Counted from the stretch's first letter, positions 27,549 through 36,377 are shown. The stretch is DNA of 64,000 bases from Chloroflexi bacterium AL-N1 (GCA_013122435.1 WYDT01000007.1:186001-250000), one strand, 5' to 3'. Made by a program: numbers and translations. The notes: generated by a model from the sequence alone, not told the origin.

Positions 27549-29031
27549 GGTGCTGTGCTCCTTGCTCCCTCTGCAGGGCCACTCTTATTTCTGCGATAGT
27601 GGGGCGTATGTCAGGTATGGGTTGTAATCCCTGCTCAATCAGGTTGGATAGTGCTGATGAGATTGATATGTGGTCAAATGTATCCAGTGTGTTGAAATCG
27701 CCACGGGCTTGTTTTCTTGCGTTGGTATAGGGAACCTGCCCTGTCAGCATTTCATAGGCCAGTACCGACCAGGAATAGATATCAGTAGCAGTCGTGATGT
27801 GATCGGTCTGCCCTTCAAGGAGTTCGGGTGCGGCATAGTCGCGCCAAAGCGCAGCACGACGCTGGGCTTTGCCCTGAACGGTGACTTGTGTTGGGAGGCG
27901 ACAACAATCAAAGTTGAAGAGTTGTGCATCACCACGCGCTGTCACGAAAACTGTTTGTGGGCGCAGGTCGCGGTAGAGTGCGGTGCGGTTGTTTTCACGA
28001 ATGCTATGGATATGGTCTAAACCTTCGAGAATATCGCTGAGAATGCGTAGTCGTTCTGCCACGGGACGTGATTTGGTCATATATTCGTGGAGAAATTGGC
28101 CTGGTTCGCGGCGGAGCACCACATAAACGTATTTGCCACCATCATCGATCTTGGTACGGTAGATCGGAATGCTCCGATGCCCATGGAGTTGGTCAAGTGC
28201 AAACGACTCACGTAGGGTCAAGAGTGTTTCTTGTTGTTGCTGCTTGCGGGGGAGGAGCATGTCGCGTTGGTAGCGCTTGATCCAGACGGGTGATTCGGTC
28301 AGTAGCTCTTCACCCTCAAACAGGTCCATTTTTATTTCGGGCTCTTCCATGACTGGTGTCGTTGTCATGTGAAAATCACCGATGACATTTGTATCAACAC
28401 GAAGACGCGTTACTGAGTCTAGCACACCATTTTTGAGATGATGTAGTTCTCGTTGTTGTGCTCGTGTAAGCGGATAGTTGGGCTGGCGTAATCGTAAGAA
28501 CTGACGGGTCTCATCGACCATAAACTGTATATCGTCAATCTGTCCGACCGCAGCCTCTAGCGATTGTGCAACACCGCGCTCAATACGTTTCTCACCGGCA
28601 CATAATGTAAATGGTGGGCCACTTGGGTACGCAACAAAAGCACTGAAAACAGGGAACTTAGGATCTACTCCATAGTTTTGGATAAGACGAGATCGTATGT
28701 CTCGGCAGGTGTATGCAAGTCTAGTAAGCGGATTTCTCTGAGACTTTGGTGCTGTAGAGTCCGGTCGATACACATACATATTGTCATCTAAATGATATAG
28801 TTCAATCCGTTTGGCATAGCGTTGCTTCATTTCGATGACTAATACCAAGTCGACAAGTATAAGGATGCCATCGATCTCGGTTCCGTGCAATTTTTTAGCT
28901 TTTGATTCGAATTTGCCTGCGACGAGAAAGCCCTCTTCTGATTTTAGGTTATCGGCCAGTTGTTGAAGTGCAGTAAGCTCGTGATCTTCAAGATACCTGG
29001 TCGCCTCTGTGGATTCTACCTGCACTGGCAT
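27532..29031 (-). CDS. NERD-nuclease domain fused to a pseudokinase
   Basis: A 499-residue protein. Residues about 30-150 form a NERD domain with an intact PD-(D/E)xK-like site: Asp54 in EIDGI and Glu67-x-Lys69 in IEMK. From about 250 a protein-kinase fold follows: VWIKRY supplies the Lys, but the catalytic loop reads YRDLRPQT (Asn replaced by Thr) and DFG is replaced by NFD, so both magnesium-binding residues are lost. NERD plus kinase recalls PglW of Pgl/BREX phage-defence systems, though that protein is much larger. It is the first gene of the leftward operon, with GGGAGAA before ATG 29031. Predicted role: nuclease effector or scaffold regulated by the active kinase next to it. Confidence 0.8.
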   Translation of the reverse strand: MPVQVESTEATRYLEDHELTALQQLADNLKSEEGFLVAGKFESKAKKLHGTEIDGILILVDLVLVIEMKQRYAKRIELYHLDDNMYVYRPDSTAPKSQRNPLTRLAYTCRDIRSRLIQNYGVDPKFPVFSAFVAYPSGPPFTLCAGEKRIERGVAQSLEAAVGQIDDIQFMVDETRQFLRLRQPNYPLTRAQQRELHHLKNGVLDSVTRLRVDTNVIGDFHMTTTPVMEEPEIKMDLFEGEELLTESPVWIKRYQRDMLLPRKQQQQETLLTLRESFALDQLHGHRSIPIYRTKIDDGGKYVYVVLRREPGQFLHEYMTKSRPVAERLRILSDILEGLDHIHSIRENNRTALYRDLRPQTVFVTARGDAQLFNFDCCRLPTQVTVQGKAQRRAALWRDYAAPELLEGQTDHITTATDIYSWSVLAYEMLTGQVPYTNARKQARGDFNTLDTFDHISISSALSNLIEQGLQPIPDIRPTIAEIRVALQREQGAQHHAVGE

Positions 29032-29169
29032 ACGCTTCTCCCTTATCGATAACCAAAGGTAGGTGAAGGTAGGATGAGAGATTGCAGGGGCCTTCCTTTA
29101 GTACAGCATACCCATATAGTTAGTATTTCGTATATAATGTAGGTACTATTATACTAAGAGTGCACGATA

Positions 29170-30306
29170 ATGACAACTGTTTCACAACCTGTAGCCCAGG
29201 AATTGTATAACCTTCGTGTTGTTTTGCATGATTATCTGCATGCTCAATTACAGTATGTCTATGCTGAAGATTGGTGGGAACAAGGTGTTGTTCAACATTT
29301 AAAGCGGCAGTTTGGTTTTGATTATCTTGCACCATTGACCACCAACGAACGTCGTTTTGCCATGCTTGATGTTGCGTCCCTCATCACACTGTATATGCGG
29401 AATGCGGAGCTTCACAAAGATATCAGTCCGGCATTTCGTACACATCTGACTGAACTCCAGGTTGCATTGCAGCAGTGGGTGTTGCAGCCAGAAGTTGACA
29501 CACACAGTGCGTTGATAGTACAACACACAACAGCGTTACAGGACATCATCAAACGGCCACCAACCTCACCGAGCCCCGACACGACCAGAGTAGTAGAGGA
29601 AGCGACTGCGCCATCACCACCTCCTTCTACTGCACAGATGTCACCATCATCTGTAACCCAGAATCCATCATCAGCACCTCCCATAACAGATGTTCCACCT
29701 GCTCGATCACATAGCCCTGTGCGCTCTGGTACATTAGGACGACAAATCGCACGTGGCTGTCTCATTCAATTACGACGACAAATCGTACATAGCTGCGTCA
29801 CCTGGTTACGACGAAACATTGTACGTGGTTGTGCCGTTCAATTAGTAGCATTGGTCCTTCTCTGTTCTGGTATTGTATGGCTATCAAATGTTGTTACTTC
29901 AATTAATCCATTACAGGGCTTACAGGCTTGGTATGGTAATCCATTACAGGGCTTACAAACCTGGTACAGTACTACGTTAGACTGGCTTGTATCATCTTTT
30001 CCTCAGGCGAATGAGTCAGAACGAGCAGAATCGATACACATTGAGCCTGCCGCATCACCTACACCATCAACCCCGACGCTACGGGTTGGTGGTCGTGCTC
30101 GCATTGTCACGACGGGTGGAAGCAATGCACGGGTACGTGGTGAGCCAGGCCTCACCGATCAGCCACGTATTCTGGGGCTGCCCAACGGCACGGAAGTCAC
30201 TATCCTTGATGGGCCGATTGAGGTTGATGATCTCGCATGGTGGCAGATCAGTGCTGGCGAGATCGAAGGGTGGACCGCTGCGACGCTGCTGGAACCTATC
30301 GAGTAA
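29170..30306 (+). CDS. HEPN-like / membrane / SH3b protein divergent from the kinase operon
   Basis: A 378-residue protein. The N-terminal 110 residues (with YAEDWWEQGVVQHLKRQFG at about 36-54) resemble the Swt1-type HEPN domain, a tentative match. A Pro/Ser-rich linker (about 115-185) leads to three tandem 12-residue basic amphipathic repeats (residues 189-224, e.g. LRRQIVHSCVTW), one transmembrane helix (about 223-245), a duplicated NPLQGLQ-WY unit, a second linker and a C-terminal bacterial SH3 domain (RVGGRARIVTTGGSNARVRG onward). SH3b modules usually face the outside and bind peptidoglycan. It starts 138 bases from the divergent NERD gene and may share control with it; a TATAAT lies at 29133-29138. 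Confidence 0.65.
   Translation: MTTVSQPVAQELYNLRVVLHDYLHAQLQYVYAEDWWEQGVVQHLKRQFGFDYLAPLTTNERRFAMLDVASLITLYMRNAELHKDISPAFRTHLTELQVALQQWVLQPEVDTHSALIVQHTTALQDIIKRPPTSPSPDTTRVVEEATAPSPPPSTAQMSPSSVTQNPSSAPPITDVPPARSHSPVRSGTLGRQIARGCLIQLRRQIVHSCVTWLRRNIVRGCAVQLVALVLLCSGIVWLSNVVTSINPLQGLQAWYGNPLQGLQTWYSTTLDWLVSSFPQANESERAESIHIEPAASPTPSTPTLRVGGRARIVTTGGSNARVRGEPGLTDQPRILGLPNGTEVTILDGPIEVDDLAWWQISAGEIEGWTAATLLEPIE
29734..29841 (+). repeat. Three tandem 36-bp coding repeats
   Basis: Units 29734-29769, 29770-29805 and 29806-29841 are imperfect copies that encode 12-residue basic amphipathic units (LGRQIARGCLIQ, LRRQIVHSCVTW, LRRNIVRGCAVQ) just before the membrane helix of the SH3b protein. Confidence 0.8.
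29905..29970 (+). repeat. 33-bp tandem duplication within the SH3b gene
   Basis: 29905-29937 and 29938-29970 encode NPLQGLQAWYG and NPLQGLQTWYS. Near-identical DNA suggests a recent slip-strand duplication just after the transmembrane helix. Confidence 0.8.
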
Positions 30307-30358
30307 TGGATTTGGTGTGACAAAGCAACAACACGGCTTACACACAGATCTGGAGGGC

Positions 30359-30423
30359 GTGTGCAAACCGTACTGCTGTTGTCAGACCATTGCTCGTCGT
30401 CTCTCCTCTGATGGTTTGCACAC
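30359..30423. repeat. 11-bp inverted repeat with 43-base loop between convergent genes
   Basis: GTGTGCAAACC (30359-30369) and GGTTTGCACAC (30413-30423) are perfect complements. The pair lies in the 167-base gap between the SH3b gene and the convergent hypothetical gene. Loop length is unusual for a terminator; a structured RNA 3' end, a protein-binding site or chance are all possible. Confidence 0.6.
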
Positions 30424-30473
30424 AATATCACGCATAACTAACGGACGACTAACCTGGCAAGGGTCATCAATGC

Positions 30474-30977
30474 TCAACTCCGCAACACCTGCTCTGCAAC
30501 CTCCTTGAATGCCTTCTCATCAAGCTCCTCCAATGTAGGATTGAGAAACGCTACCACATAGTGCAGTAACCGACTGAAGATGAGATATGTTGAGTCTACG
30601 GTGTGTTGGACCGCATAAGCAAAGGTGAGTGTGCCTGCCCCAAGTTGCAGCAAGCCTTCGCGCAAGGGGTCGGCTTGTAGTGCCTCGAATACAGCTAACG
30701 CGTAGAGACGATCTAGGCTGACGAACTCTTCGGTTGATACAGGAACGCATATGATGAGTTGATCGTCTGTGGATGGGATGAACTCAGCTCCGAGGAGACC
30801 AAAGTGGTGTTGCATTGGCCCAACGTATCGCACTGCAATACGTCGTGACTCAGTGGAGGTCGCAGGCTGGGCCTGAATGGTGTGTTCCAGTACCTCATCG
30901 AATGGATATGTGACATTGTCCGGTAGTTCTCCTGCCCAGATCATGGAGCGTTGCCATGTGAGTTTGCGTGGATTCAT
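30474..30977 (-). CDS. Hypothetical protein, 167 residues
   Basis: Not recognised. A soluble mixed alpha/beta protein starting MNPRKLTWQRSMIW, with a central strand-rich part (RRIAVRYVGPMQHHFGLLG, QLIICVPVS) and a helical C-terminus (LNPTLEELDEKAFKEVAEQ). No signal or membrane segment. It lies convergent with the SH3b gene and 24 bases after the MBL hydrolase start-side neighbour, so whether it belongs to the kinase/helicase system or to the metabolic genes beyond is unclear. Confidence 0.6.
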   Translation of the reverse strand: MNPRKLTWQRSMIWAGELPDNVTYPFDEVLEHTIQAQPATSTESRRIAVRYVGPMQHHFGLLGAEFIPSTDDQLIICVPVSTEEFVSLDRLYALAVFEALQADPLREGLLQLGAGTLTFAYAVQHTVDSTYLIFSRLLHYVVAFLNPTLEELDEKAFKEVAEQVLRS

Positions 30978-31001
30978 TAGACTACCCTGCTCTACATAAA
31001 G

Positions 31002-31844
31002 CTATGATGAGATTTTAGCTCGCCCACCATCCAGCGTTCCGCTAAGCGCCTGCAGATAACGTTCTGCCGAGCGTTGAGTTGCCGCTTTGTCATCGCAAGG
31101 GATAATACGTTCAAACCAGGCGCTATAGATTCGATCAAAGCCGTATGGTTCAATGGCATCCATAATATACTGAACAGCCTGTCCCGACAAGGGAATATAG
31201 TTTGGATAACTATACATAAAGGTGACATAACGCCGATCCTCGACGACATACAGGATATCGCCGGTGAGCAGTGCGCCCCGCCCATTGGCACCATCGGCCC
31301 AGTGGAGTACCGTTGCACCGGCAAAATGGCCGTCACAATGGATAAGCGTAATGCCTGGCACCAGTTCGTGCGTTGCACCTTCCCAGAACACGATGGCCGG
31401 ATCGGGCCGCATCACCCACTTGCGGTCGCCAGCATGCAGGTAGATCGGGATACCACCAAAGGCATGGCTCCACTCGACCATCGATGTGTCGTAGTGTGGA
31501 TGTGAGATGGCGATGGCCGCGAGACCGCCCAGGTTTTGGATTGTGTCAATGATGGTGTCATCAAGCAGGCTGATGCAGTCCCACAATACATTCCCGTGGG
31601 GCGTCTGTATCAGCAATGCACGTTGCCCAATGGCAAAACGTGGCTCGGTGCCTATGCCAATGAGGTTGGGCTCCTGCTCTTTGATGACGCTGTGGTGATT
31701 CGCATGTAGCTCTGCCAGGGTGCTCCACCGTTGTCCATTGTGTCCAACATACTGGCGCTCATCTTCGCAGATCGGGCAGTGTTCGGGCGGTGTAGGGGTC
31801 TGGGCAAACTGCGTGCCACACGTCTGACAGATATAGCAATCCAT
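31002..31844 (-). CDS. MBL-fold metallohydrolase with N-terminal rubredoxin-like zinc knuckle
   Basis: A 280-residue protein. Two CxxC pairs (Cys6/Cys9 and Cys23/Cys26) form a rubredoxin-like knuckle at the N-terminus. The metallo-beta-lactamase domain follows, with SHPHYDTS at about 128-135 in place of the usual THxHxDH (the last His is not conserved), a His in HCDGHFAGA and the Asp of LLTGDI. Substrate unknown. The gene lies 24 bases upstream of the small hypothetical gene on the same strand. Confidence 0.75.
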   Translation of the reverse strand: MDCYICQTCGTQFAQTPTPPEHCPICEDERQYVGHNGQRWSTLAELHANHHSVIKEQEPNLIGIGTEPRFAIGQRALLIQTPHGNVLWDCISLLDDTIIDTIQNLGGLAAIAISHPHYDTSMVEWSHAFGGIPIYLHAGDRKWVMRPDPAIVFWEGATHELVPGITLIHCDGHFAGATVLHWADGANGRGALLTGDILYVVEDRRYVTFMYSYPNYIPLSGQAVQYIMDAIEPYGFDRIYSAWFERIIPCDDKAATQRSAERYLQALSGTLDGGRAKISS

Positions 31845-31946
31845 GATGTGTTCCTTTGCGCTGCTGTGATTGTTTGCTATTCTACCGGAAAGACGTGTGG
31901 CTGATATCGGTCACAGGGTGCTGTAGGGGCTGGACGATGGTACAGC

Positions 31947-32522
31947 CTACAAGGATTGCCGATATGGTTCATGCTTGCTCCATGGTGGGTTTTGTTTCAG
32001 GATATGTGCATAGATGGGGCAGTCTTGCTCGTGTGCTCCGGGCAAATATCCGGTACTGAGTAAGAACTCATTGGTAATTTCGCCTCCAGTAAATGTGAAG
32101 GTCTGCTTAAAGAGTTTGACCCACTCAGCGCGTGTCAATGGGAAATGATGGTCGAGCCATGCTTTGAAACTACCGTGTGAGCTTTGCAATGCGAGAATGC
32201 GTTGTGCGTTCTGGATCGCCGCATCTACTTTGCGTTTGTTGCGGATAATCCCCGCATCGCTGAGCAAGCGCCCACGGTCCTGCTCATCAAAATGAGCAAC
32301 TGTTGCGATATCAAACTGGGTGTAAGCCTGACGAAAGTTGGCCTCTTTGTTAAGGATGGTTGTCCACGACAGACCGGCCTGGTTGATTTCCAGAATGAGC
32401 CGTCCAAAAAGTTCGTTGTCGTCGTGTAGCGGGAAGCCATACGCCGTGTCGTGGTAGATGCGGTGAACACTGGTCGGCACTTGATCCTGAACCATTTGAC
32501 AGTATGATGTTGGCGCTTCCAT
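31947..32522 (-). CDS. tag: DNA-3-methyladenine glycosylase I
   Basis: A 191-residue base-excision repair glycosylase of the Tag family, which removes 3-methyladenine from alkylated DNA. The family opening YHDTAYGFPLHDDNELFGRL (about 27-46) is followed by INQAGLSWTTIL, the helix-hairpin-helix region and the C-terminal HEQDCPIY zinc-binding segment. ATG 32522 is preferred over 32546 because GAGGAAA lies seven bases upstream. Length equals the usual 185-195. Cytoplasmic, single gene. Confidence 0.88.
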   Translation of the reverse strand: MEAPTSYCQMVQDQVPTSVHRIYHDTAYGFPLHDDNELFGRLILEINQAGLSWTTILNKEANFRQAYTQFDIATVAHFDEQDRGRLLSDAGIIRNKRKVDAAIQNAQRILALQSSHGSFKAWLDHHFPLTRAEWVKLFKQTFTFTGGEITNEFLLSTGYLPGAHEQDCPIYAHILKQNPPWSKHEPYRQSL

Positions 32523-32590
32523 ATTGCGATTTCCTCGTAATGCCATGCAGAATGTAGTATCGATCTTAGCAGAGGTTAGCGCACTGTGCT

Positions 32591-32896
32591 CTACTCGCTT
32601 GTGTATACCGATTCGACATGGATCATAGACAGACCTTCGAGGGCAATCATACCACCGAACCGTTGCCTTACCTCAGTGGCCATAACAGAATCGGGTGCGG
32701 CCAAGGCTTGTTCCAGATTTTGCCAGTGAATGATATCAATCCACTGACCATTGTCATTTCTGGATAGTTCACGCTTGATATATCCCGGCGTTTGCTTCAG
32801 AACAGACTCTAACTCCATGACGGTTTGCAGGAGTATGGCCTCATCACTATGCTCAGCTAGCTTACATAAAATAACTTCAATGACTGAACCTTTCAC
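32591..32896 (-). CDS. ABM-domain (antibiotic biosynthesis monooxygenase-like) protein
   Basis: A 101-residue dimeric ferredoxin-fold protein. The pattern VIEVILCKLAEHSD, then a helix and GYIKRELSRNDNGQWIDIIHW is typical of ABM/DUF4188-like stress proteins that bind haem or small aromatics. No catalytic residues can be assigned. GGAGAA precedes the start. Alone between Tag and the HDAC-like gene. Confidence 0.7.
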   Translation of the reverse strand: MKGSVIEVILCKLAEHSDEAILLQTVMELESVLKQTPGYIKRELSRNDNGQWIDIIHWQNLEQALAAPDSVMATEVRQRFGGMIALEGLSMIHVESVYTSE

Positions 32897-33088
32897 AATG
32901 AATTCTCCTTGATTCGTGCTTGTTTGAATAAAACGCTATCTTCTGATAGCGCATGAACTGCTTCTATAAGATTAGACAGTCATTTGAAGAAGGTGTGACA
33001 GTAATTCTCAAGAGTTATGCGAAATAAAACAAGAAATATGGAGGTGAGATACTGTAGCTCATGCCTGTTGTGGGTTTTGTTCTGTTAC

Positions 33089-34000
33089 TCAGTGGGCCAT
33101 AGAACCTTGTAGCTTGGCGGCGATGCGTACTGTCTGAAAGTGAATATCGACGGTGTCGTGCACGTTGCGGCCATAGCCCCCCGCCATGGTGATGGCCACG
33201 GGGAGTCCGGCGGCATGGCAGTTACACAGCACCAGTTGATCGCGCTCTGCCAACCCATGTTTGGTTAAGGCCATGCGCCCCAGCTTATCATCGATGTAGG
33301 GATCGGCACCGGCAAGATAGATGGCCAGATCCGCATGCGATTGTTCGAGCGCCTGGCGGAGGCCCTGCTGCAACGCCTCGAGATAGATGTCGTCGTTGGT
33401 GCCGTCTTCAAGGGCAATGTCGAGGTCGCTCTGTTCCTTGCGAAATGGATAATTACGTGCGCCATGAATGGAAAACGTAAAGATTGTTGGATTGTCTGCA
33501 AAGATAGCGGCGGTACCATTGCCCTGATGCACATCGCAATCGATGATGACTATGCGACGCACACCTTCTTCGTGCTGCATGGCCCGTGCCGCCACCGCAC
33601 TGTCGTTGAACACACAGTAGCCCTCACCGTGCTCACGAAAGGCGTGGTGTGTGCCACCGGCCAGATTGACGGCCAGCCCATCGTTGAGGGCCGCACGACA
33701 GGCTTCGATGGTGGCACCAGATGAGCGGCGTGATCGCTCGACCATCTCGTATGACCACGGAAACCCGATGCGTCGAACCTCCTGTCGAGTGAGCTGGCCG
33801 TGCTGAACACGCGAAAGATAGTCGGCACTGTGAACGCGTGTAAGGGTCTCATCATTTGCGGCAGGTGGCATGCTTATTTTTTCCAGTGGTGTGAGTTCTG
33901 CTGTTGTAACGCGTTGTCGCAAAAGCGCATACTTCGACATCGGGAAGCGGTGATCGGTTGGGAGCGGCAAAACAAATGTATCAGAGTAGTATATATGCAT
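33089..34000 (-). CDS. Histone-deacetylase-family amidohydrolase
   Basis: A 303-residue zinc amidohydrolase of the HDAC/AcuC/APAH superfamily. Zinc ligands are visible in [11 protein letters not shown] (Asp and His, about 148-158) and in GADPYIDD near 230; [19 protein letters not shown] holds the catalytic His pair. Bacterial members deacetylate acetyl-CoA synthetase, polyamines or other small acetylated compounds. Starting MHIYYSD is typical. The ribosome site is weak. No linked acetyl-CoA or polyamine gene, but a GNAT acetyltransferase gene lies just upstream on the same strand. Confidence 0.88.
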   Translation of the reverse strand: MHIYYSDTFVLPLPTDHRFPMSKYALLRQRVTTAELTPLEKISMPPAANDETLTRVHSADYLSRVQHGQLTRQEVRRIGFPWSYEMVERSRRSSGATIEACRAALNDGLAVNLAGGTHHAFREHGEGYCVFNDSAVAARAMQHEEGVRRIVIIDCDVHQGNGTAAIFADNPTIFTFSIHGARNYPFRKEQSDLDIALEDGTNDDIYLEALQQGLRQALEQSHADLAIYLAGADPYIDDKLGRMALTKHGLAERDQLVLCNCHAAGLPVAITMAGGYGRNVHDTVDIHFQTVRIAAKLQGSMAH

Positions 34001-34047
34001 ATGGTTTATACTTTATAGGCTTGGCGGCGTATTGGTTTTTCTATGAG

Positions 34048-34626
34048 CTACGATCCATTACGTCGTTTGGACAGGTTTTGGTTTGTTTCCCACTCAGAGC
34101 GTAACAAACCATAGAGATGCATGTCGTAGCGGGTCCCATCACGATGGATGTATTCCCGGTAGGTGCCTTCACGTTGAAAACCAGCCTGCTCATACAGCGC
34201 AATCGCACGCTCGTTATAGCTAAAAACAGTAAGTTGAACACGATAGAGATTCAGTTCACGGAAGGCAAAAGATAGCACCAATTGTAGGGCTTCAGTGCCA
34301 TAGCCTTTGCCACGATACGCAATGTCGCCAATAGCAATAGTAATCCATCCGGTTTGGTGGTTCCATAAAATGCCATCTATTTCAGTGAAGCCAATAATGT
34401 CTTCTGTGTCGATCAGGCGGATCGCCAGCAGAAAGGTGTTGTTTTCTTTGTGTTGTGACTCGATCCACTGTGTGAGATCGGTTTCTGTCTGTGGTCGCGC
34501 TGGTAGTGCATCCAACAGACGGGCAAATTCATCATCGCGATACCAGCGTGCAATGGTGGTGATATCTGCGTTCATCAGCGCCGTCAATTGAACGTTGGCA
34601 CCAGCCAATAGATTGGGTTGTAACAT
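34048..34626 (-). CDS. GNAT family N-acetyltransferase (RimJ/RimL-like)
   Basis: A 192-residue acetyl-CoA-dependent acyltransferase. The fold is seen in order: TALMNADITTIARWY, IIGFTEIDGILW, the acetyl-CoA loop IAYRGKGYGTEALQL (Arg/Gly-x-Gly-x-Gly/Ala) and the terminal FSYNERAIALYEQAGFQREG. It resembles RimJ/RimL and spermidine acetyltransferases. It lies 47 bases upstream of the HDAC-like gene in the same direction, so an acetylation/deacetylation pair is possible but not shown. Confidence 0.85.
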   Translation of the reverse strand: MLQPNLLAGANVQLTALMNADITTIARWYRDDEFARLLDALPARPQTETDLTQWIESQHKENNTFLLAIRLIDTEDIIGFTEIDGILWNHQTGWITIAIGDIAYRGKGYGTEALQLVLSFAFRELNLYRVQLTVFSYNERAIALYEQAGFQREGTYREYIHRDGTRYDMHLYGLLRSEWETNQNLSKRRNGS

Positions 34627-34834
34627 GTTTTCCGCACTCCGTACTGCGTGTTGACAAACGTTGAGTTTAGGCCAAATGCATCGAGTATGATCTTGATCTG
34701 GCCACTCAAAATGTTGTATGAGGTTTCATTATAATACAACGTTTGCAGATGTGCCTTCAAAATGTATTATGCTACGGGAACGGAGCCTGATTGTATAATA
34801 GTATATGGAATGTGTTTAATGAGGATATATTTGG

Positions 34835-35749
34835 ATGCAGCAACATTTTGTTATTCTTAATCCATGGGCTGGTCGTGGCATTGCCGGGCGACATCGGGGT
34901 ATCCTTGAAAAGGCACTACGCCAAAATCAGATTGATCATATCATAACGACGACGAATGCTCGTGGGGATGCGACACAAATGGCCCAGCGTGCAATTGAGC
35001 AAGGCTATCAGCGTATTGTTGTAGCTGGTGGCGATGGAACAATCAACGAAGTGGTCAATGGTATTCGCAATGTCGAAGCAAACAATGGTTCGCGCACACA
35101 ACTCGGTATTATCCCCTTTGGCACGGGCAACGATTTTATCAAGTCGCTCGATGGTTTTGCCATTAATGATGTTCCTGGTGCCGTCAAACGACTGGCACAG
35201 GGCCGTGCACATCCTGTCGATTTAGGCGGTGTGCGTGTTGATGATAGCCCATGTCGCTACTTTATCAATGGTCTGGGAATGGGCTTTGATGCACAGGTGG
35301 CGTTTGAGGCGATGAAGATTACACGACTACGTGGTCTGGCTGTGTATATCGTAGCAATTGTACGTGCATTGGCCAAATACAAGGCCCATCCTATGTCGAT
35401 TGTGTACAATCAATCACGGGTACAGCAGCGATTGTTATTTGCCAGCGTTGGGAATGGTAAATGTCAAGGTGGTGGCTTCTGGATTACGCCCGATGCATTG
35501 ATGGATGATGGCTTACTTGATGTGTGTTTGGTCAATAATCTGCGTTTAGATGAAATTATTCGCCATGTACCAAAACTTATGCGTGGCACCCATACGACGA
35601 ATAAACACGTTACGATGGGTCGTGCATCACAGATTCAGGTGACATCTGATGCGCCGATGCCAGTTGCTACTGACGGAGAAGTTATTACTACTAACGCTCG
35701 TAATGTGACTGTGGAAACGTTTGCACACGTTCTTGAAGTTATAGTGTAA
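34835..35749 (+). CDS. Diacylglycerol kinase-family lipid kinase (YegS/DgkB-like)
   Basis: A 304-residue lipid kinase. The nucleotide-binding motif GGDGTINEVVNG is at about 67-78, followed by LGIIPFGTGNDFIKSL, and the C-terminal beta-sandwich ends with the usual DGE segment (TDGEVITTNARNVTVE). These soluble enzymes phosphorylate diacylglycerol or related lipids at the membrane. The start ATG 34835 has a weak ribosome site. Convergent with none; next gene on the same strand is 139 bases away. Confidence 0.88.
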   Translation: MQQHFVILNPWAGRGIAGRHRGILEKALRQNQIDHIITTTNARGDATQMAQRAIEQGYQRIVVAGGDGTINEVVNGIRNVEANNGSRTQLGIIPFGTGNDFIKSLDGFAINDVPGAVKRLAQGRAHPVDLGGVRVDDSPCRYFINGLGMGFDAQVAFEAMKITRLRGLAVYIVAIVRALAKYKAHPMSIVYNQSRVQQRLLFASVGNGKCQGGGFWITPDALMDDGLLDVCLVNNLRLDEIIRHVPKLMRGTHTTNKHVTMGRASQIQVTSDAPMPVATDGEVITTNARNVTVETFAHVLEVIV

Positions 35750-35888
35750 TCAGTAGTTTTAATTGGTTCTTAACGTCAAAATGCATAATTAACGTGCCAT
35801 TCTGATATTCTTTAGCATTATCCGTAACTTTTTGCCTGTTTTGTGCATTTAGTATTATAGATATGCTGGCGAAATCAGGGGTGGTTGT

Positions 35889-36275
35889 ATGGCACGAATT
35901 TTGTGTTTTTCTGATACTATTGCGGTTGCATTTGCACTCGAACAAGGTCGGGATGGAAAACATGACGATGTACATGTTCTTTCGGCCTCCAGTCTTTCCG
36001 ATCAAACGCGTGAGCGTGCGCGGCAACTCAATCCAGACGTTATTGTGTTGGAAGTCACACGTACCCTCGATAATCCCCACATTTTTATCTTCCTCCGCTC
36101 CGATCAATCCACCCGTATGATTCCGATCATTTTGGTCTCCACGAGTAATCAGATCGCTCTGCATGCCGAGATTCTTGGTGCAGACAGCTATGTGCACAAC
36201 CCGTTTGATACCCACGCGCTCTGGCAACAGATCGAAGCCCACTTGCCCCATGAGCAGGCGGTGTATGCTGCGTAA
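35889..36275 (+). CDS. Degenerate response-regulator receiver domain protein
   Basis: A 128-residue stand-alone protein with a receiver-like fold (ARILCFSD, PDVIVLEV, MIPIILVSTSN, GADSYVHNPFD). The phosphorylation-site Asp is replaced by Glu55 and the conserved Lys of the KP motif by Asn (HNPF), so it cannot be phosphorylated in the usual way; Glu may mimic the phosphorylated state. The remaining Thr/Ser (STSN) is conserved. AGGGGTGG precedes ATG 35889. No histidine kinase nearby. The family call is by pattern only. Confidence 0.65.
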   Translation: MARILCFSDTIAVAFALEQGRDGKHDDVHVLSASSLSDQTRERARQLNPDVIVLEVTRTLDNPHIFIFLRSDQSTRMIPIILVSTSNQIALHAEILGADSYVHNPFDTHALWQQIEAHLPHEQAVYAA

Positions 36276-36377
36276 AGTATTGTCTTAACAGCACCCGCCA
36301 GATGTCCTCAAAACACAGTATAATAAGATTTACCAGTTAAGCTCATAACAATTATAAAAAACAGGTAGGAGGTAGTG

